Source: Dongia deserti | GTDB taxonomy: Bacteria > Pseudomonadota > Alphaproteobacteria > Dongiales > Dongiaceae | DNA: 64,000 nucleotides | Direction of reading: 5' to 3' | Assembly (NCBI RefSeq): GCF_003574735.1 | Contig: NZ_QORW01000002.1 | Location: 1 to 64,000, forward strand | Shown: positions 44,435-54,064 of the stretch, one piece after another | How positions within the stretch are numbered: the stretch's first letter is position 1 | How the letters are laid out: every line of letters starts with the position of its first letter | The notes under the pieces: generated by a model | Databases searched by the model: none | What the model was told of the DNA's origin: nothing | Seen by the model: the letters and a program-made list of their open reading frames with translations, nothing else | Program-made: the position numbers and the translations under genes

Positions 44435-47400
44435 ACGGTGTAGTTGAAGGTGAAGTTCTCCAGATTGCTGCTCGTCAGGTTGACGTTCAGCAAGGATGCG
44501 AGGAGGACGGCATTGTCTCCGCCGCCATCGGCATCGAACATGACGTTCGTCGTCGTACCGTTGTAACTGAAGCTCAGATAGCCGTCGCCAAACACGTCGT
44601 TGCCGGCATAGGCGACGCTGTCGAGCAGGTCCGAGATGTCGAGCACGTCACCTCCGGCGCCTTTAGTGAAATCGGTGATCGTGTCGCCGGCTTCGCTTAG
44701 CGCGTCGAAGTCGAAGGTGTCGCGCCCGGCCCCGCCGGTCAGCCTGTCGATTCCGGCGCCGCCATGCAGGGTATCATTGCCGGTAGCGCCGATGAGGGTG
44801 TCGTTGCCGCCGCCGCCCACCAGCGTGTCATTGCCGGCACCGCCGTCCAGGATGTTGGCGCCACCGTTTCCGGTGACCGCGTTGTTGAGCGCATTACCGG
44901 TGCCGTTGATGTTCCCCCCGCCGCTCAAGGTCAGATGCTCGATGTTGGTGCGCGTCGCCAGGCTGAAGGTGACGGAACTGATGACCGTATCCACGCCGCC
45001 GCCAGCGCTGTTCAGCACGGTCTCGTTCACCACGTCCCCGACTGAGTTGACGATGTAGGTGTCATTCCCCTTCCCACCAGTCATCGTGTCGTTGCCGGCC
45101 CCGCCATCGAGGACGTTGTTACCGTCGTTTCCAATCAAGGTGTTGTTGAGATTGTTGCCGGTACCGTTGATGTTGGCCGTCCCGGTCAGAGTCAGTTTCT
45201 CGACATTGGCACCCAGCGTGTAGCCGATGGAGCTGAGCACCAAGTCGATTCCGCCGGCTGCTCCGCCCGTCGTCTCTTCGACCATGTCGTCGATGTTGTC
45301 GACGACGTAGGTGTCAGCGCCATTGCCTCCGATCATGGTATCGGCGCCCGCGCCACCGTCCAGCTTGTTGGCGCCACTGTTGCCGGTCAAAACGTTATCG
45401 GACGCATTGCCCGTCGCATTAATAGCGCCGGTTCCGAGCAGGATCGCATGTTCGATCGCGCCGCCGCCCAGCACCGCCAGATTGACGGTTACAGTGGAAT
45501 GGACGACGTCGTTGCTGTCGTTGTTACCCTCTTCATCAATGGTGTCGCCCGGAGCATTGACGATGTAGGTGTCGTTGCCCGCGCCACCCCTCATCTGGTC
45601 ATTGCCGACACCCCCATCGAGCCGATCGTTGCCATTGCCACCGATCAGCAGGTCATTCCCGCCGTTGCCGAGCAGCGTGTCGTTGCCGTCGGCGCCATTC
45701 AGAGTATCGTTATAAGCGCCGCCGCTTACCTTGTTGTCCAACTCGTTGGCCGTGAAGCTCCAGACTTTGGTGCCGATATAGGTGTAGTTCTCGACACCCG
45801 TGAAGCCGGCGGCGATCGAAGCCCGCGTTCTGACCTCATCGGCGCTGTCCGTGTTGCCCTCCTCGTCGACGAGATCGCCGAGGTGGTCGATCAGATAGAT
45901 GTCATTGCCAGCGCCGCCCCTGAGCATGTCCACGCCGCCGCCGCCATCCAGCACGTTGTTGCCGGCGTTGCCGAGGATCAGATTGGCCAGCGCGTTGCCG
46001 GTGCCGTTGATGTTGGCGGAACCGGTAAGAGTCAGGTTCTCGATATTGGTCCGAGTTGCCAGGGTGAAGGTGATGGAGCTTTCGACCGTGTCGGTTCCAC
46101 CGCCGGCGTTGTTCAGCACGGTCTCCTGCACCACGTCGCCGATCGAGTTGACGACGTATGTGTCATTCCCTCTACCGCCGATCATCGTGTCGTTGCCGGC
46201 CCCGCCGTCCAGCCGGTTGTTGCCGTCATTGCCGGTGATGAGGTTGTTCAGGTTGTTGCCCAAGCCGTTGATGTTGGCGCTGCCGATCAAGGTTAGCTTC
46301 TCGAGATTCGCGCCCAGCGTGTAATCGATGGAACTCAGGACCAGATCGATGCCGCCGGCCGTGCCGCCCAGCTCTTCGAAAACAACATCGCCGATGTTGT
46401 CCACCACATAGGTATCCGCGCCCCGCCCGCCGATCATGGTATCGGCGCCCGCGCCGCCATCCAGCTTGTTAGCCCCGTTGTTTCCCGTGAGAGCGTTGTT
46501 CGAAGCGTTGCCGGTCACATTGATGGCACCGGTGCCAAGCAGGATCGCATGCTCGATCGCGCCGCCCCCCAGCACCGCCAAGTTCACCGTGATGGTGGAG
46601 CGGACGATATCGTCGCTGTCGCCGCTGCCCTCCTCATCGATCACATCGCCCGCGGCGTTGACGATGTAAGCGTCGTTTCCGGCGCCGCCACTCATCTTGT
46701 CGTTGCCGATCCCGCCATCAAGCAAGTCGTTACCGTCATTGCCGATCAGCAGATCATTGCCGCCATTGCCGAGCAGCGTATCGTTGCCATCGCCGCCGCT
46801 CACCGTGTCGTTGGCGCTGCTGCCGGCAACGTTGTTGTCCAGTTCGTTGGCTGTGAAGTTCCAAGCCTTGGCACCGGCGTATGTATAGTTCTCGACCCCC
46901 GCGAAGGCAGCGAGGATCAAGGCACTCGACCTCACGCTGTCATTGCCGTCGGTGTTACCCTCCTCATCGACAATGTCGTTGGAATTGTCGAGGATGTAGG
47001 TGTCATTGCCGGCACCGCCCTTGAGCACGTCGGCCCCGAGCCCGCCGTTCAGCATGTTGTCGCTCGAGTTACCGATGATCGTGTTGGCGAGGGCATTCCC
47101 GGTGCCGTTGATCTTGCCCGTGCCAGCCAGTGTCAGATTCTCCACATTCGCGCCCAGGGTGTAGCTGATGGTGGAGATGACCGTATCGATGCCTTCGCCT
47201 GCGGCCTCGATCACCCTGTCCAGGGTATTGTCGACATAATGAACGTCGTTGCCTTTTCCGCCGGACGTCGAGTCCGCACCGGTGCCGCCATTCAGTGTGT
47301 CGTCGCCGGCTCCGCCGAAGAGCATGTCATTGCCGGCGCCGCCTTCCAGCAGGTTGGCGACGCTGTTGCCCGTGATTTTATCATGCCCCTTGCCGCCAAT

Positions 47401-48312
47401 TGCGTCCTCGATCGTGACGTTGAAGGCGATCGCTACATTGCCGACCGCCGTCTGGCCGTTTCGCTTGACGCCAATAGAGCTGAAAGTGCCGGCGTTCAGG
47501 TCGATAACCTGGTTGCGGGTCTGGTTGGAGAGGTCGATGGTGTCATGCCCACCGGCATCCCAGATGCACTCCAGGTATTCTTTGTTCGTCTGGAAGGTGT
47601 AGACGGTATCGTCGGCGCGGGTCGTCATATTGGCGCCGTAGAGGTACTGGATCGCCAAGATGTCGTACAACATCGGGCCGTACGCTTCGATCGTGGCGCC
47701 GCTGTACAGGCTGTATGCCATGATCGTGTAGCGCTGGTTGTTCTGCGCCGCCGGCAATACCGGTTTCTGGGGATCAAAGGGGTCGTAGAATGGGTGGTTG
47801 AGCCCTAGAGCATGACCGATCTCGTGCACCAGCGTTGAGAATCCATACTGGCCAGGATTGAGCTGGAAGTTTGGCGGGTAGTAGGTATCGACCCAGACAT
47901 CACCCGCGAGAGGTGCGGCCGGCCAAGGGTAGTAGGCCCATGCAGCGGAACCTTGGTCTCCGACAAAACCGCTATTCGCGAAGCGCAGATCACCAACTTC
48001 AGAGGCTGACTCAAGGGCCACCTCGGAGAAGGTAATGTTGGCGACTTCCGCCCAGGTCGCAAGCGCTGCGCGCGTTGCCGCCTTCTGTGCCTCCGTCATC
48101 GGGCTGAATTGTGACAATTCCCACTGCTGGTTCCCGTACCCGACATTGGGATCGGTCGAGAACAGCGCCGGATTCGTCGGAAAACTGTAGGTCAGCGTAA
48201 CGCTCGATCCAACTCCGCCGCCCCACTTATAGAACCCCAACAACGAATCCAGAGAACGATTACCAGTAAACGGAATATTGGAGACGGCGCTACTTGTATT
48301 CGGCGTCGGCAT
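44431..48312 (-). CDS. Giant serralysin-like RTX metalloprotease
   Basis: A 1293-residue secreted protein. The N-terminal catalytic domain is a serralysin/M10-type zinc protease with HEIGH at residues 163-167, third His at 173 (LNHP) and a Met-turn-like YTIMAYS with Met198 and Tyr200. From about residue 310 to the end it is built of calcium-binding RTX nonapeptides (GGAGNDTL-type), alternating with beta-sandwich-like units (TLGANVENLTLTG). The C terminus (FTFNYTV-like, hydrophobic) fits a type I secretion signal. A 367-residue block is tandemly repeated. GAGGG lies 6 nt before the ATG. No type I secretion genes are in the window. Typical serralysins are about 480 residues, so this one is unusually large. 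Confidence 0.92.
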   Translation of the reverse strand: MPTPNTSSAVSNIPFTGNRSLDSLLGFYKWGGGVGSSVTLTYSFPTNPALFSTDPNVGYGNQQWELSQFSPMTEAQKAATRAALATWAEVANITFSEVALESASEVGDLRFANSGFVGDQGSAAWAYYPWPAAPLAGDVWVDTYYPPNFQLNPGQYGFSTLVHEIGHALGLNHPFYDPFDPQKPVLPAAQNNQRYTIMAYSLYSGATIEAYGPMLYDILAIQYLYGANMTTRADDTVYTFQTNKEYLECIWDAGGHDTIDLSNQTRNQVIDLNAGTFSSIGVKRNGQTAVGNVAIAFNVTIEDAIGGKGHDKITGNSVANLLEGGAGNDMLFGGAGDDTLNGGTGADSTSGGKGNDVHYVDNTLDRVIEAAGEGIDTVISTISYTLGANVENLTLAGTGKINGTGNALANTIIGNSSDNMLNGGLGADVLKGGAGNDTYILDNSNDIVDEEGNTDGNDSVRSSALILAAFAGVENYTYAGAKAWNFTANELDNNVAGSSANDTVSGGDGNDTLLGNGGNDLLIGNDGNDLLDGGIGNDKMSGGAGNDAYIVNAAGDVIDEEGSGDSDDIVRSTITVNLAVLGGGAIEHAILLGTGAINVTGNASNNALTGNNGANKLDGGAGADTMIGGRGADTYVVDNIGDVVFEELGGTAGGIDLVLSSIDYTLGANLEKLTLIGSANINGLGNNLNNLITGNDGNNRLDGGAGNDTMIGGRGNDTYVVNSIGDVVQETVLNNAGGGTDTVESSITFTLATRTNIENLTLTGSANINGTGNALANLILGNAGNNVLDGGGGVDMLRGGAGNDIYLIDHLGDLVDEEGNTDSADEVRTRASIAAGFTGVENYTYIGTKVWSFTANELDNKVSGGAYNDTLNGADGNDTLLGNGGNDLLIGGNGNDRLDGGVGNDQMRGGAGNDTYIVNAPGDTIDEEGNNDSNDVVHSTVTVNLAVLGGGAIEHAILLGTGAINATGNASDNVLTGNSGANKLDGGAGADTMIGGNGADTYVVDNIDDMVEETTGGAAGGIDLVLSSIGYTLGANVEKLTLTGTANINGTGNNLNNTLIGNDGNNVLDGGAGNDTMTGGKGNDTYIVNSVGDVVNETVLNSAGGGVDTVISSVTFSLATRTNIEHLTLSGGGNINGTGNALNNAVTGNGGANILDGGAGNDTLVGGGGNDTLIGATGNDTLHGGAGIDRLTGGAGRDTFDFDALSEAGDTITDFTKGAGGDVLDISDLLDSVAYAGNDVFGDGYLSFSYNGTTTNVMFDADGGGDNAVLLASLLNVNLTSSNLENFTFNYTV
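44860..47060 (-). repeat. 1101-bp internal tandem duplication in the RTX protease
   Basis: The segment coding LNGGLGADVLKGGAGNDTY onward (about 47060 down to 45960) is repeated as LDGGGGVDMLRGGAGNDIY onward (about 45960 down to 44860). The identical GNDTLLGNGGNDLLIG block in the two copies is offset by exactly 1101 bp (46771 versus 45670), that is 367 codons in frame. Copies have diverged moderately at protein level. Boundaries are approximate. Confidence 0.85.
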
Positions 48313-48464
48313 CCTTGGCCCTCAGTAGAAGTTGCAACAAATATGGCAAGATCCACTGACGGTCCGGCCACTTCGCGGAATAAGTGCCCCGCGATTGTCG
48401 GCAACCTACCACTTAAATGCAGTTAACGGCAACTATGCCTTGCGGCAATTCTGCCAATGACAAC

Positions 48465-49901
48465 TCAAAGATCGGGTCGTGTCTTGGCGCTGCCATACCA
48501 CCCGCCGGCCGCCGTCTCGTAGGCCATGCCGGCCTGGAACACGTCGGCGTCGCAATAGGTGCGGCCGACGATCTGGATGCCGGTCGGCACGCCGTTCGCG
48601 GCGCGGCCCGACGGCACCGACAGGACCGGGCAGCGGCTCATGGTGTTGAACGGCGTCGTCATGCACCAGGCAATGACCGGCCAGACCTCCACTTTCTTGC
48701 CGTTGATCTTCACGTCATGCAGCGTCGGGTCGAAATCCGCCCGCACGGCGGGCAAGGCGGTGGTCGGGCAGACCAGCACATTGTATTTCTCGAGGATCGG
48801 ACCCAGTGTTGCATACATCTTCGTCGCGACTTCCATCGCGCGCAGGAAATCGGCGGCCTTGGATTTCGCACCCTGCCTGGCGAAGTCGACAGCATAGGGC
48901 GTCATCAGCTTGCGATGCTTCTTCGCATAGCCCGCCATCAGTCCACCGAACAGATGATTGAGGTGATCGACGCCCGCCTTCAGCGCGTCGATGGTCCAGC
49001 CGAGGTCGACCTCTTCCACCGTCGCGCCGAGCGAACGGAAGACATCGAGCGCCGCCTTCGTATTCGCGACGACATCCTTGTCCACGTTGTAGAAGCCGAG
49101 ATCCATGGAGTAGGCGATCCGCCAGCCCTTGATCGGCTTGTACTGCATCGGCAGGCGCAGCTTGGGCCGGAGGCTCGCGATGTCCATCGGGCTCGGCCCG
49201 CACATCACGTTCTGCAGCAGGATCGTATCGGCGACCGTCCGTGCCAGCGGCCCGGTATGGCAGTAGGGATCGAGATTGAACGGTGGATCATCGGGGTTGC
49301 GGCCGTATGGCGGCTTGTAGCCGACGACGCCCGCGCACGACGCGGGAATGCGGATCGAGCCGCCGATATCGGAGCCGGTCGCGATCGCCGACGTGCCCGA
49401 GGCGAGGCTCGCCGCCGAGCCGCCGGACGAGCCGCCCGGGGTGAATTTCGGGTTCCAGGGATTGCGCGTCATGCCCCAGAGCCGCGTTTGGGTGACCGAC
49501 GAGCAGGAGAATTCCGGGGTCGCGGTGCGCGCATGCACGATGCCGCCGGCCTTCAAAATGCGCTCGTTGTTGGGCGAGGTGACGTCAGGCACGAAGTCCT
49601 TGTAGATGAGCGAGCCGTAGGAGGTCGGCTTGCCCTTGATCCAGCTCTCGTCCTTGATGGCCACCGGCAGGCCTTCGAGCGCGCCGAGACGCGCGCCGTT
49701 CTTGGCATACTTGGCCTCCGCCTTGCGCGCGGCTTCCAGCGCCTCGTCGAAGTGGGTGAAGGTGAAGGCGTTCACCTTCTTGTTCACCTTTTCGGCACGA
49801 GCGATCACGGCCCGCATCAGCTCGACCGGCGATAGCTTGCGCGACCGGAACCGCGCCAGCGCTTCGGTCGCGGGCAGATAGCAGAGATCGAGATCGCTCA
49901 T
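48465..49901 (-). CDS. Amidase (amidase signature family)
   Basis: A 478-residue amidase-signature hydrolase that cleaves carboxamide bonds. The Ser-cisSer-Lys triad is visible: Lys83 in VAIKDESW, the Gly/Ser-rich loop TPGGSSGG (Ser158/Ser159) and Ser182 in GSDIGGSIRIPA. There is no signal peptide, so it acts in the cytoplasm. It lies directly downstream of a complete polyamine-type importer on the same strand, separated by a hairpin terminator. It may therefore hydrolyse an imported amide or acylated amine. The start at 49901 has GGAG upstream; the longer start at 49934 falls inside the terminator. Confidence 0.92.
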   Translation of the reverse strand: MSDLDLCYLPATEALARFRSRKLSPVELMRAVIARAEKVNKKVNAFTFTHFDEALEAARKAEAKYAKNGARLGALEGLPVAIKDESWIKGKPTSYGSLIYKDFVPDVTSPNNERILKAGGIVHARTATPEFSCSSVTQTRLWGMTRNPWNPKFTPGGSSGGSAASLASGTSAIATGSDIGGSIRIPASCAGVVGYKPPYGRNPDDPPFNLDPYCHTGPLARTVADTILLQNVMCGPSPMDIASLRPKLRLPMQYKPIKGWRIAYSMDLGFYNVDKDVVANTKAALDVFRSLGATVEEVDLGWTIDALKAGVDHLNHLFGGLMAGYAKKHRKLMTPYAVDFARQGAKSKAADFLRAMEVATKMYATLGPILEKYNVLVCPTTALPAVRADFDPTLHDVKINGKKVEVWPVIAWCMTTPFNTMSRCPVLSVPSGRAANGVPTGIQIVGRTYCDADVFQAGMAYETAAGGWYGSAKTRPDL

Positions 49902-49939
49902 GACGGAGTGTCTCCAGGGAGATGAGGAAGGCACAAGAA

Positions 49940-49968
49940 AAGCCCCGGCAGAGGACCCGCCGGGGCTT
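49940..49968 (-). terminator. Intercistronic terminator after the potD-like gene
   Basis: A 10-bp perfect stem, AAGCCCCGGC at 49940-49949 with its complement at 49959-49968, loop of nine. On the minus strand the stem is followed by TTTTCTT, so it is a rho-independent terminator for the binding-protein gene. Read-through would be needed to express the amidase. Confidence 0.85.
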
Positions 49969-49979
49969 CGAGATAAGAG

Positions 49980-51014
49980 CTACTTCTGCAGCTCGGTCCA
50001 GATCCTGGTGTAGAGGTCGTTGACCTCTGGCGGGCAGACCTGGGAGAAGCTCCCCGCATTCTCGAACTCCGCCGGGATGTCGATTTCCGGCGCGTTCTTC
50101 ATGTCTTCGGGCATGAAGGCCTCCGACCCCTTGATGCCGTTCGCGTAGCGGGCGAAGGCGGAGATCATGGCCGCATTCTCCGGATCCATGATGAAGTTCT
50201 GGAACAGCTTGGCATTCTCCACGTTCTTGGCGTCCTTCAGCACCGCCACGTTGTCCATCCACAGGGGATAGCCCTCCTTCGGATAGCCGTAGACGATGGT
50301 CGGGTTCTTCAGGCGCGCGCGCAGCGTGGAGCCGTTCCAGTTGACGCCGACGATGATGTCGTCCTTCTCGTACTTCTCCTGGTTGCCGTAATCCATCGAC
50401 ATCCAGTGCTGCTTGGCCTCCATCAGGATGTCGCGGGTCTTCTTCAGAATCTCCTTGTCGCCGGTGCAATAGTCGCCGCCGGCATAGTTGATCGCCAGGG
50501 ACATGACGTCGGACATTTCCGGAACGACGTTGATCTTGCCCTTCAGCTCATCCGGCGGATCCAGGAAGATCGCGGAAGTGTTCGGATCGGCCTTCGAATA
50601 TTTTGTGTTCAGCAGGATGCCGGTGGAGCCCCACTGCCAAGGCACGGTGTAGTGACGACCCGGGTCGAACGGCACGTCGACCCACTTCGGATCGACGTTC
50701 TTGAAGTTCTCCATCTGATCCGGTCGCGTCTCGAGCAGCAGCCCCTCCTCGATCCAGATCGGCAGGACGATGTGGGTCGGAACCACGATGTCGAAGCCGT
50801 GGCCGCCAGCGCGAACCTTCGCCAACGCCGTGTCGTTCGAATCGTAGTCGGTGACGGTGACCTTGACGTTGTACTTCTCTTCGAATTTCTTGATCAGATC
50901 GGGGCTCGTGTAGTCGCCCCAATTGAAGATCTGTAACTCTCCCGCCGCGAGGGCGGCGCTTGCCGACGCGGCCAGGCCAAGGCCGGCTGCGGCGCTCAAC
51001 AGTCTCAACTTCAT
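49980..51014 (-). CDS. Polyamine-type ABC importer substrate-binding protein (PotD-like)
   Basis: A 344-residue periplasmic binding protein of the spermidine/putrescine (PotD/PotF) family. The signal peptide spans about residues 1-23 (ends ALAA). The mature protein starts [20 protein letters not shown], the family hallmark, and includes [24 protein letters not shown] and the C-terminal Trp-rich end. Polyamine is the family default, but many alphaproteobacterial members bind other cationic or amide compounds; the linked amidase makes that plausible. It is the fourth gene of the importer operon and is followed by a terminator. Confidence 0.91.
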   Translation of the reverse strand: MKLRLLSAAAGLGLAASASAALAAGELQIFNWGDYTSPDLIKKFEEKYNVKVTVTDYDSNDTALAKVRAGGHGFDIVVPTHIVLPIWIEEGLLLETRPDQMENFKNVDPKWVDVPFDPGRHYTVPWQWGSTGILLNTKYSKADPNTSAIFLDPPDELKGKINVVPEMSDVMSLAINYAGGDYCTGDKEILKKTRDILMEAKQHWMSMDYGNQEKYEKDDIIVGVNWNGSTLRARLKNPTIVYGYPKEGYPLWMDNVAVLKDAKNVENAKLFQNFIMDPENAAMISAFARYANGIKGSEAFMPEDMKNAPEIDIPAEFENAGSFSQVCPPEVNDLYTRIWTELQK

Positions 51015-51042
51015 GACCTCTCTCCCTTGTTAAACCCTCAAA

Positions 51043-51849
51043 TCACTTCTTCCGATTGAGGAAGAAGAAGAATGTGACCAGCAGAACCGACAATCCGAAG
51101 AAGATCGCGGACACCGCGTTGACTTCCGGCGACATGGAGCGGCGGAGTTGCCCCAGCATGAAGGTGGGCAATGTCTCCATTCCGGCCGATTTGATGTGTT
51201 CGGTGATGACTACGTCATCCAGCGAGATCACGAAGGCGAGCATGTAGCCCGCCATGATGCCGGGCCACAGCAGCGGCAGCGTGACGCGGCGGAAGGCCTG
51301 GAACGGCGAGGCATAGAGATCGGCCGCCGCCACCTCCAGGGTCGCGTCCATGGATTCCAGCCTGGCCCGGATCGGCAGATAGGCGAACGGGATGCAGAAG
51401 GCGGCGTGCGCGGCCACCAGATAAGCGCCGCCGGTATAGCCGGTCGACACCTTGATCCAGGCGAAGAAGATCAGCAGCGCGACGGCCGTCACGATCTCCG
51501 GCACCATCAGCGGCATGTTGATCATGGCATAGACGGTGGTCAGCCCGCGGAAAGGCCCAGTACGCGTGGTCGCGATCGCCGCCAGCGTCGCCACCATCGT
51601 CGCGATGGTGGCAGCGGATGCGGCGAGCCACAAGGAACGGAACGCCGCATCCTTGATGGCGCGATTGTTCCAAGCGGCCTCGTACCACCGGAACGAGAAG
51701 CCGCCCCACACGGCGAGCGACTCGCGCTCATTGAATGAGAACACCACGAGCAGGAAGATCGGCGCATAGAGCATGAAGAACATGGCGATCGCCATGGTGC
51801 CGAAGCCCGGCATGCGGTTGATGACGAAGGGCTTGCTCCTGGTCGTCAT
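51043..51849 (-). CDS. Polyamine-type ABC importer permease (PotC-like)
   Basis: A 268-residue inner-membrane permease with six hydrophobic segments and the EAA loop (EVAAADLYASPFQAFRRVTLP). It resembles PotC/PotI and would form the channel with the PotB-like protein. The first helix follows a short basic N terminus if translation starts at the ATG at 51849, which has AGGAAG just upstream; the longer frame to 51897 would overlap the upstream gene by 41 nt. It is 28 bp before the binding-protein gene. Confidence 0.92.
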   Translation of the reverse strand: MTTRSKPFVINRMPGFGTMAIAMFFMLYAPIFLLVVFSFNERESLAVWGGFSFRWYEAAWNNRAIKDAAFRSLWLAASAATIATMVATLAAIATTRTGPFRGLTTVYAMINMPLMVPEIVTAVALLIFFAWIKVSTGYTGGAYLVAAHAAFCIPFAYLPIRARLESMDATLEVAAADLYASPFQAFRRVTLPLLWPGIMAGYMLAFVISLDDVVITEHIKSAGMETLPTFMLGQLRRSMSPEVNAVSAIFFGLSVLLVTFFFFLNRKK

Positions 51850-51856
51850 GATCTTC

Positions 51857-52831
51857 CTAGTGAGTCCGGGACGAGGCGCGCGAGGCGTTGCGGACATAGA
51901 TTAGCAGGGCCGCCATCACGATCGCCATCAGAGTGATGGAAAGGGCAGCACCCAACGGCCAGTTTCGCCCTTGCCCGAACTGCAGGGAGATGAGGTTGCT
52001 GACCATCATCTTCTTGCCGCCGCCGAGCAGCGCCGGCGTCACGAAGGCGCCGATCGAGGGGATGAAGACGAGAATCGAGCCGGCGATGAGGCCGGGCTTC
52101 ACCAGCGGGATGATGATCCGCCGCAGCACGGCAAGCCGGCCGGCATAGAGGTCGTAGCCGGCCTCCACCATGCGGAAGTCCAGCTTCTCCATGCTGGCAT
52201 AGACCGGCAGCACCATCAGCGGCAGGTACACATAGACCATGCCCAAGGCGATGGCAAAGTCGGTGTTCAGCATCTGGATCGGCTGGTCGATGATGCCTGC
52301 CCACGTCAGGATGTTGTTGATCACGCCGTCGCGCCGGATGAGCTCCTGGATCGCGAAGGTGCGGATCAAGAGGTTCGTCCAGAACGGGATCGTCACCAGG
52401 AACAGCCAGATGTCGCGCTGGCGCTCCGGCCGCGTGGTGATGAAGTACGCGATCGGGAACCCGAAGATCAGGGTGAGGATGGTCGTGATCCCGGCGAGCC
52501 GCACGCTGCGCCAGAAGACGATCATGTGCGCGTCAGCAAAGCTCAGCGCATCATCGAAGATGTCACGCTCCAGGAACACGCTGACCCAAGCGTCGGTGGA
52601 GAAATCCCAGATCACGCCGCCGTAGCTGCCCTTCGCCAGGAAGGAATAGACCGCCATGATGAAGAGCGGACCGATCGCTGCCACGATCAGGATCACCAGG
52701 GACGGTGTCATGAGGTACCAGCGGTTCCGGATGTCCCGGCGCTCGGCGGCCTCTGCGACTTCGCGTGCGGTCAGCCGATGCCGGCCCTCACGGCCTTCAA
52801 TGGTATCGGCGACTTCGTACGCGGTCGGCAT
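51857..52831 (-). CDS. Polyamine-type ABC importer permease (PotB-like)
   Basis: A 324-residue permease with a hydrophilic N-terminal stretch of about 35 residues, then six transmembrane segments and the loop MVEAGYDLYAGRLAVLRRIIIP, in the place of the EAA loop. It corresponds to PotB/PotH. The ATG at 52831 has GAGGG 7 nt upstream, inside the end of the ATPase gene; a TTG at 52837 overlapping that gene's stop is the alternative. It is followed 7 bp later by the PotC-like gene. Confidence 0.92.
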   Translation of the reverse strand: MPTAYEVADTIEGREGRHRLTAREVAEAAERRDIRNRWYLMTPSLVILIVAAIGPLFIMAVYSFLAKGSYGGVIWDFSTDAWVSVFLERDIFDDALSFADAHMIVFWRSVRLAGITTILTLIFGFPIAYFITTRPERQRDIWLFLVTIPFWTNLLIRTFAIQELIRRDGVINNILTWAGIIDQPIQMLNTDFAIALGMVYVYLPLMVLPVYASMEKLDFRMVEAGYDLYAGRLAVLRRIIIPLVKPGLIAGSILVFIPSIGAFVTPALLGGGKKMMVSNLISLQFGQGRNWPLGAALSITLMAIVMAALLIYVRNASRASSRTH

Positions 52832-52833
52832 GG

Positions 52834-53931
52834 TCAATCCCTCAGGACCTGGGCGGAGTTATCGCCGATCACGATACCCGCCTGGTCACCCTGTACGAAG
52901 GTATGTGGGTTCGCCCGGCTGTTCTGCTGGCGGACGATGAATTCGTTGCCGTCCTGGAGCCGGACATGGAAGTGCGTGTCGGTCCCGAAATAGACCACGT
53001 TCTCCAACGTGCCCCTGAGCGTCGCCCGGGCGCCGTTGCCGACGATCTGCGCATGCTCGGGCCGCACCACCACGGTCACCTCCTCCTTGGGCGTGAAGCC
53101 CTCCGGTAACGTTGCCGTGATCGCGGCGCCGCCGCAGCTGAGGCGCACATTGGCGCTGCCACCGGAGGTTCCGGCCAGTTCGCCCTGCAGGAAGTTGGTC
53201 TCGCCGATGAAATTGGCGACGAAACGCTCGGCCGGGTGATCGTAGATGTCGCGCGGCGAGCCGACCTGCAGGATGTGCCCCTTCGACATGACCGCGATGC
53301 GGTCCGACATGGTCAGGGCCTCTTCCTGATCATGTGTCACGAAGATGAAGGTGATGCCGGTCTCGTTCTGCAGGCGCTTCAGCTCGATCTGCATGTCCTT
53401 GCGCAGCTTGTAGTCGAGTGCGGACAGGGGCTCGTCGAGCAGCAGGACCTTCGGCTGCGGCGCCAGGGCGCGGGCCAGCGCCACACGCTGCTGCTGGCCG
53501 CCGGAGATCTGGCCGGTCTTGCGGTTGCGCAGCTCCTCCATCCGCACCAGGCGCAGCATCTCGGTGACGCGCGCGTCGACCTGGGCCCTGGGTTTGCGGA
53601 GCATCTCCAGCCCGAAGCCGATGTTCTGGCCGACGGTCATGTGGGGGAACAGCGAGTAGTTCTGGAACACCGTGTTGACCGGTCGCCTGAAGGGCGGCAG
53701 CGGCGCGATGTCCTCCCCGTAGAGCAGTATCTCGCCTTCGGTCGGAAAATCGAAGCCGGCGATAAGACGGAGTAAGGTCGTCTTGCCGCAGCCAGAGGGG
53801 CCGAGCAGTGTGAAGAATTCGTTCTCGCGGATCGTGACGGAAACGCCATCCAGCGCCCGTACACCCTCTTGGCCCACGCCAAACACTTTGGTGACGTTCT
53901 TTGCTTCTACGGCCGCGGCCGAGGCCATCAT
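52834..53931 (-). CDS. Polyamine-type ABC importer ATP-binding protein (PotA-like)
   Basis: A 365-residue ATPase of the PotA/PotG type. Walker [10 protein letters not shown], signature [16 protein letters not shown], Walker [18 protein letters not shown] and the switch [16 protein letters not shown] are all present, followed by a TOBE domain from about residue 275. It is the first gene of the operon, in the order ATPase, PotB-like, PotC-like, PotD-like, amidase. The start at 53931 follows GGGGG; the GTG at 53994 would add an unrelated 21 residues. The promoter should lie in the 133 bp up to the DUF1194 gene. Confidence 0.94.
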   Translation of the reverse strand: MMASAAAVEAKNVTKVFGVGQEGVRALDGVSVTIRENEFFTLLGPSGCGKTTLLRLIAGFDFPTEGEILLYGEDIAPLPPFRRPVNTVFQNYSLFPHMTVGQNIGFGLEMLRKPRAQVDARVTEMLRLVRMEELRNRKTGQISGGQQQRVALARALAPQPKVLLLDEPLSALDYKLRKDMQIELKRLQNETGITFIFVTHDQEEALTMSDRIAVMSKGHILQVGSPRDIYDHPAERFVANFIGETNFLQGELAGTSGGSANVRLSCGGAAITATLPEGFTPKEEVTVVVRPEHAQIVGNGARATLRGTLENVVYFGTDTHFHVRLQDGNEFIVRQQNSRANPHTFVQGDQAGIVIGDNSAQVLRD

Positions 53932-54064
53932 GTCCCCCGCAAGAATATAGTCTCTGGGTTTTGTTTTTGTCGTTTTAACGCAAAGCCTCGGCACTACTGT
54001 GCCGGGCCGGTTCCACGACTGTCAATGCCGGGCGCGTCAAGAAGATACGGCTGACCCAAATGGT

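Noticed and set aside
44800-47350. Regularly spaced short DNA repeats resembling an array
   Set aside because: The repeats code for calcium-binding nonapeptides in one frame, vary in sequence and spacing, and lack unique spacers, so this is not CRISPR.
45448-47808. Long plus-strand frames (up to 419 codons) rich in Val/Ala
   Set aside because: They are antisense to the GGAGND-type repeats of the RTX protease; repetitive DNA without stops creates such frames. No ribosome-binding site or family.
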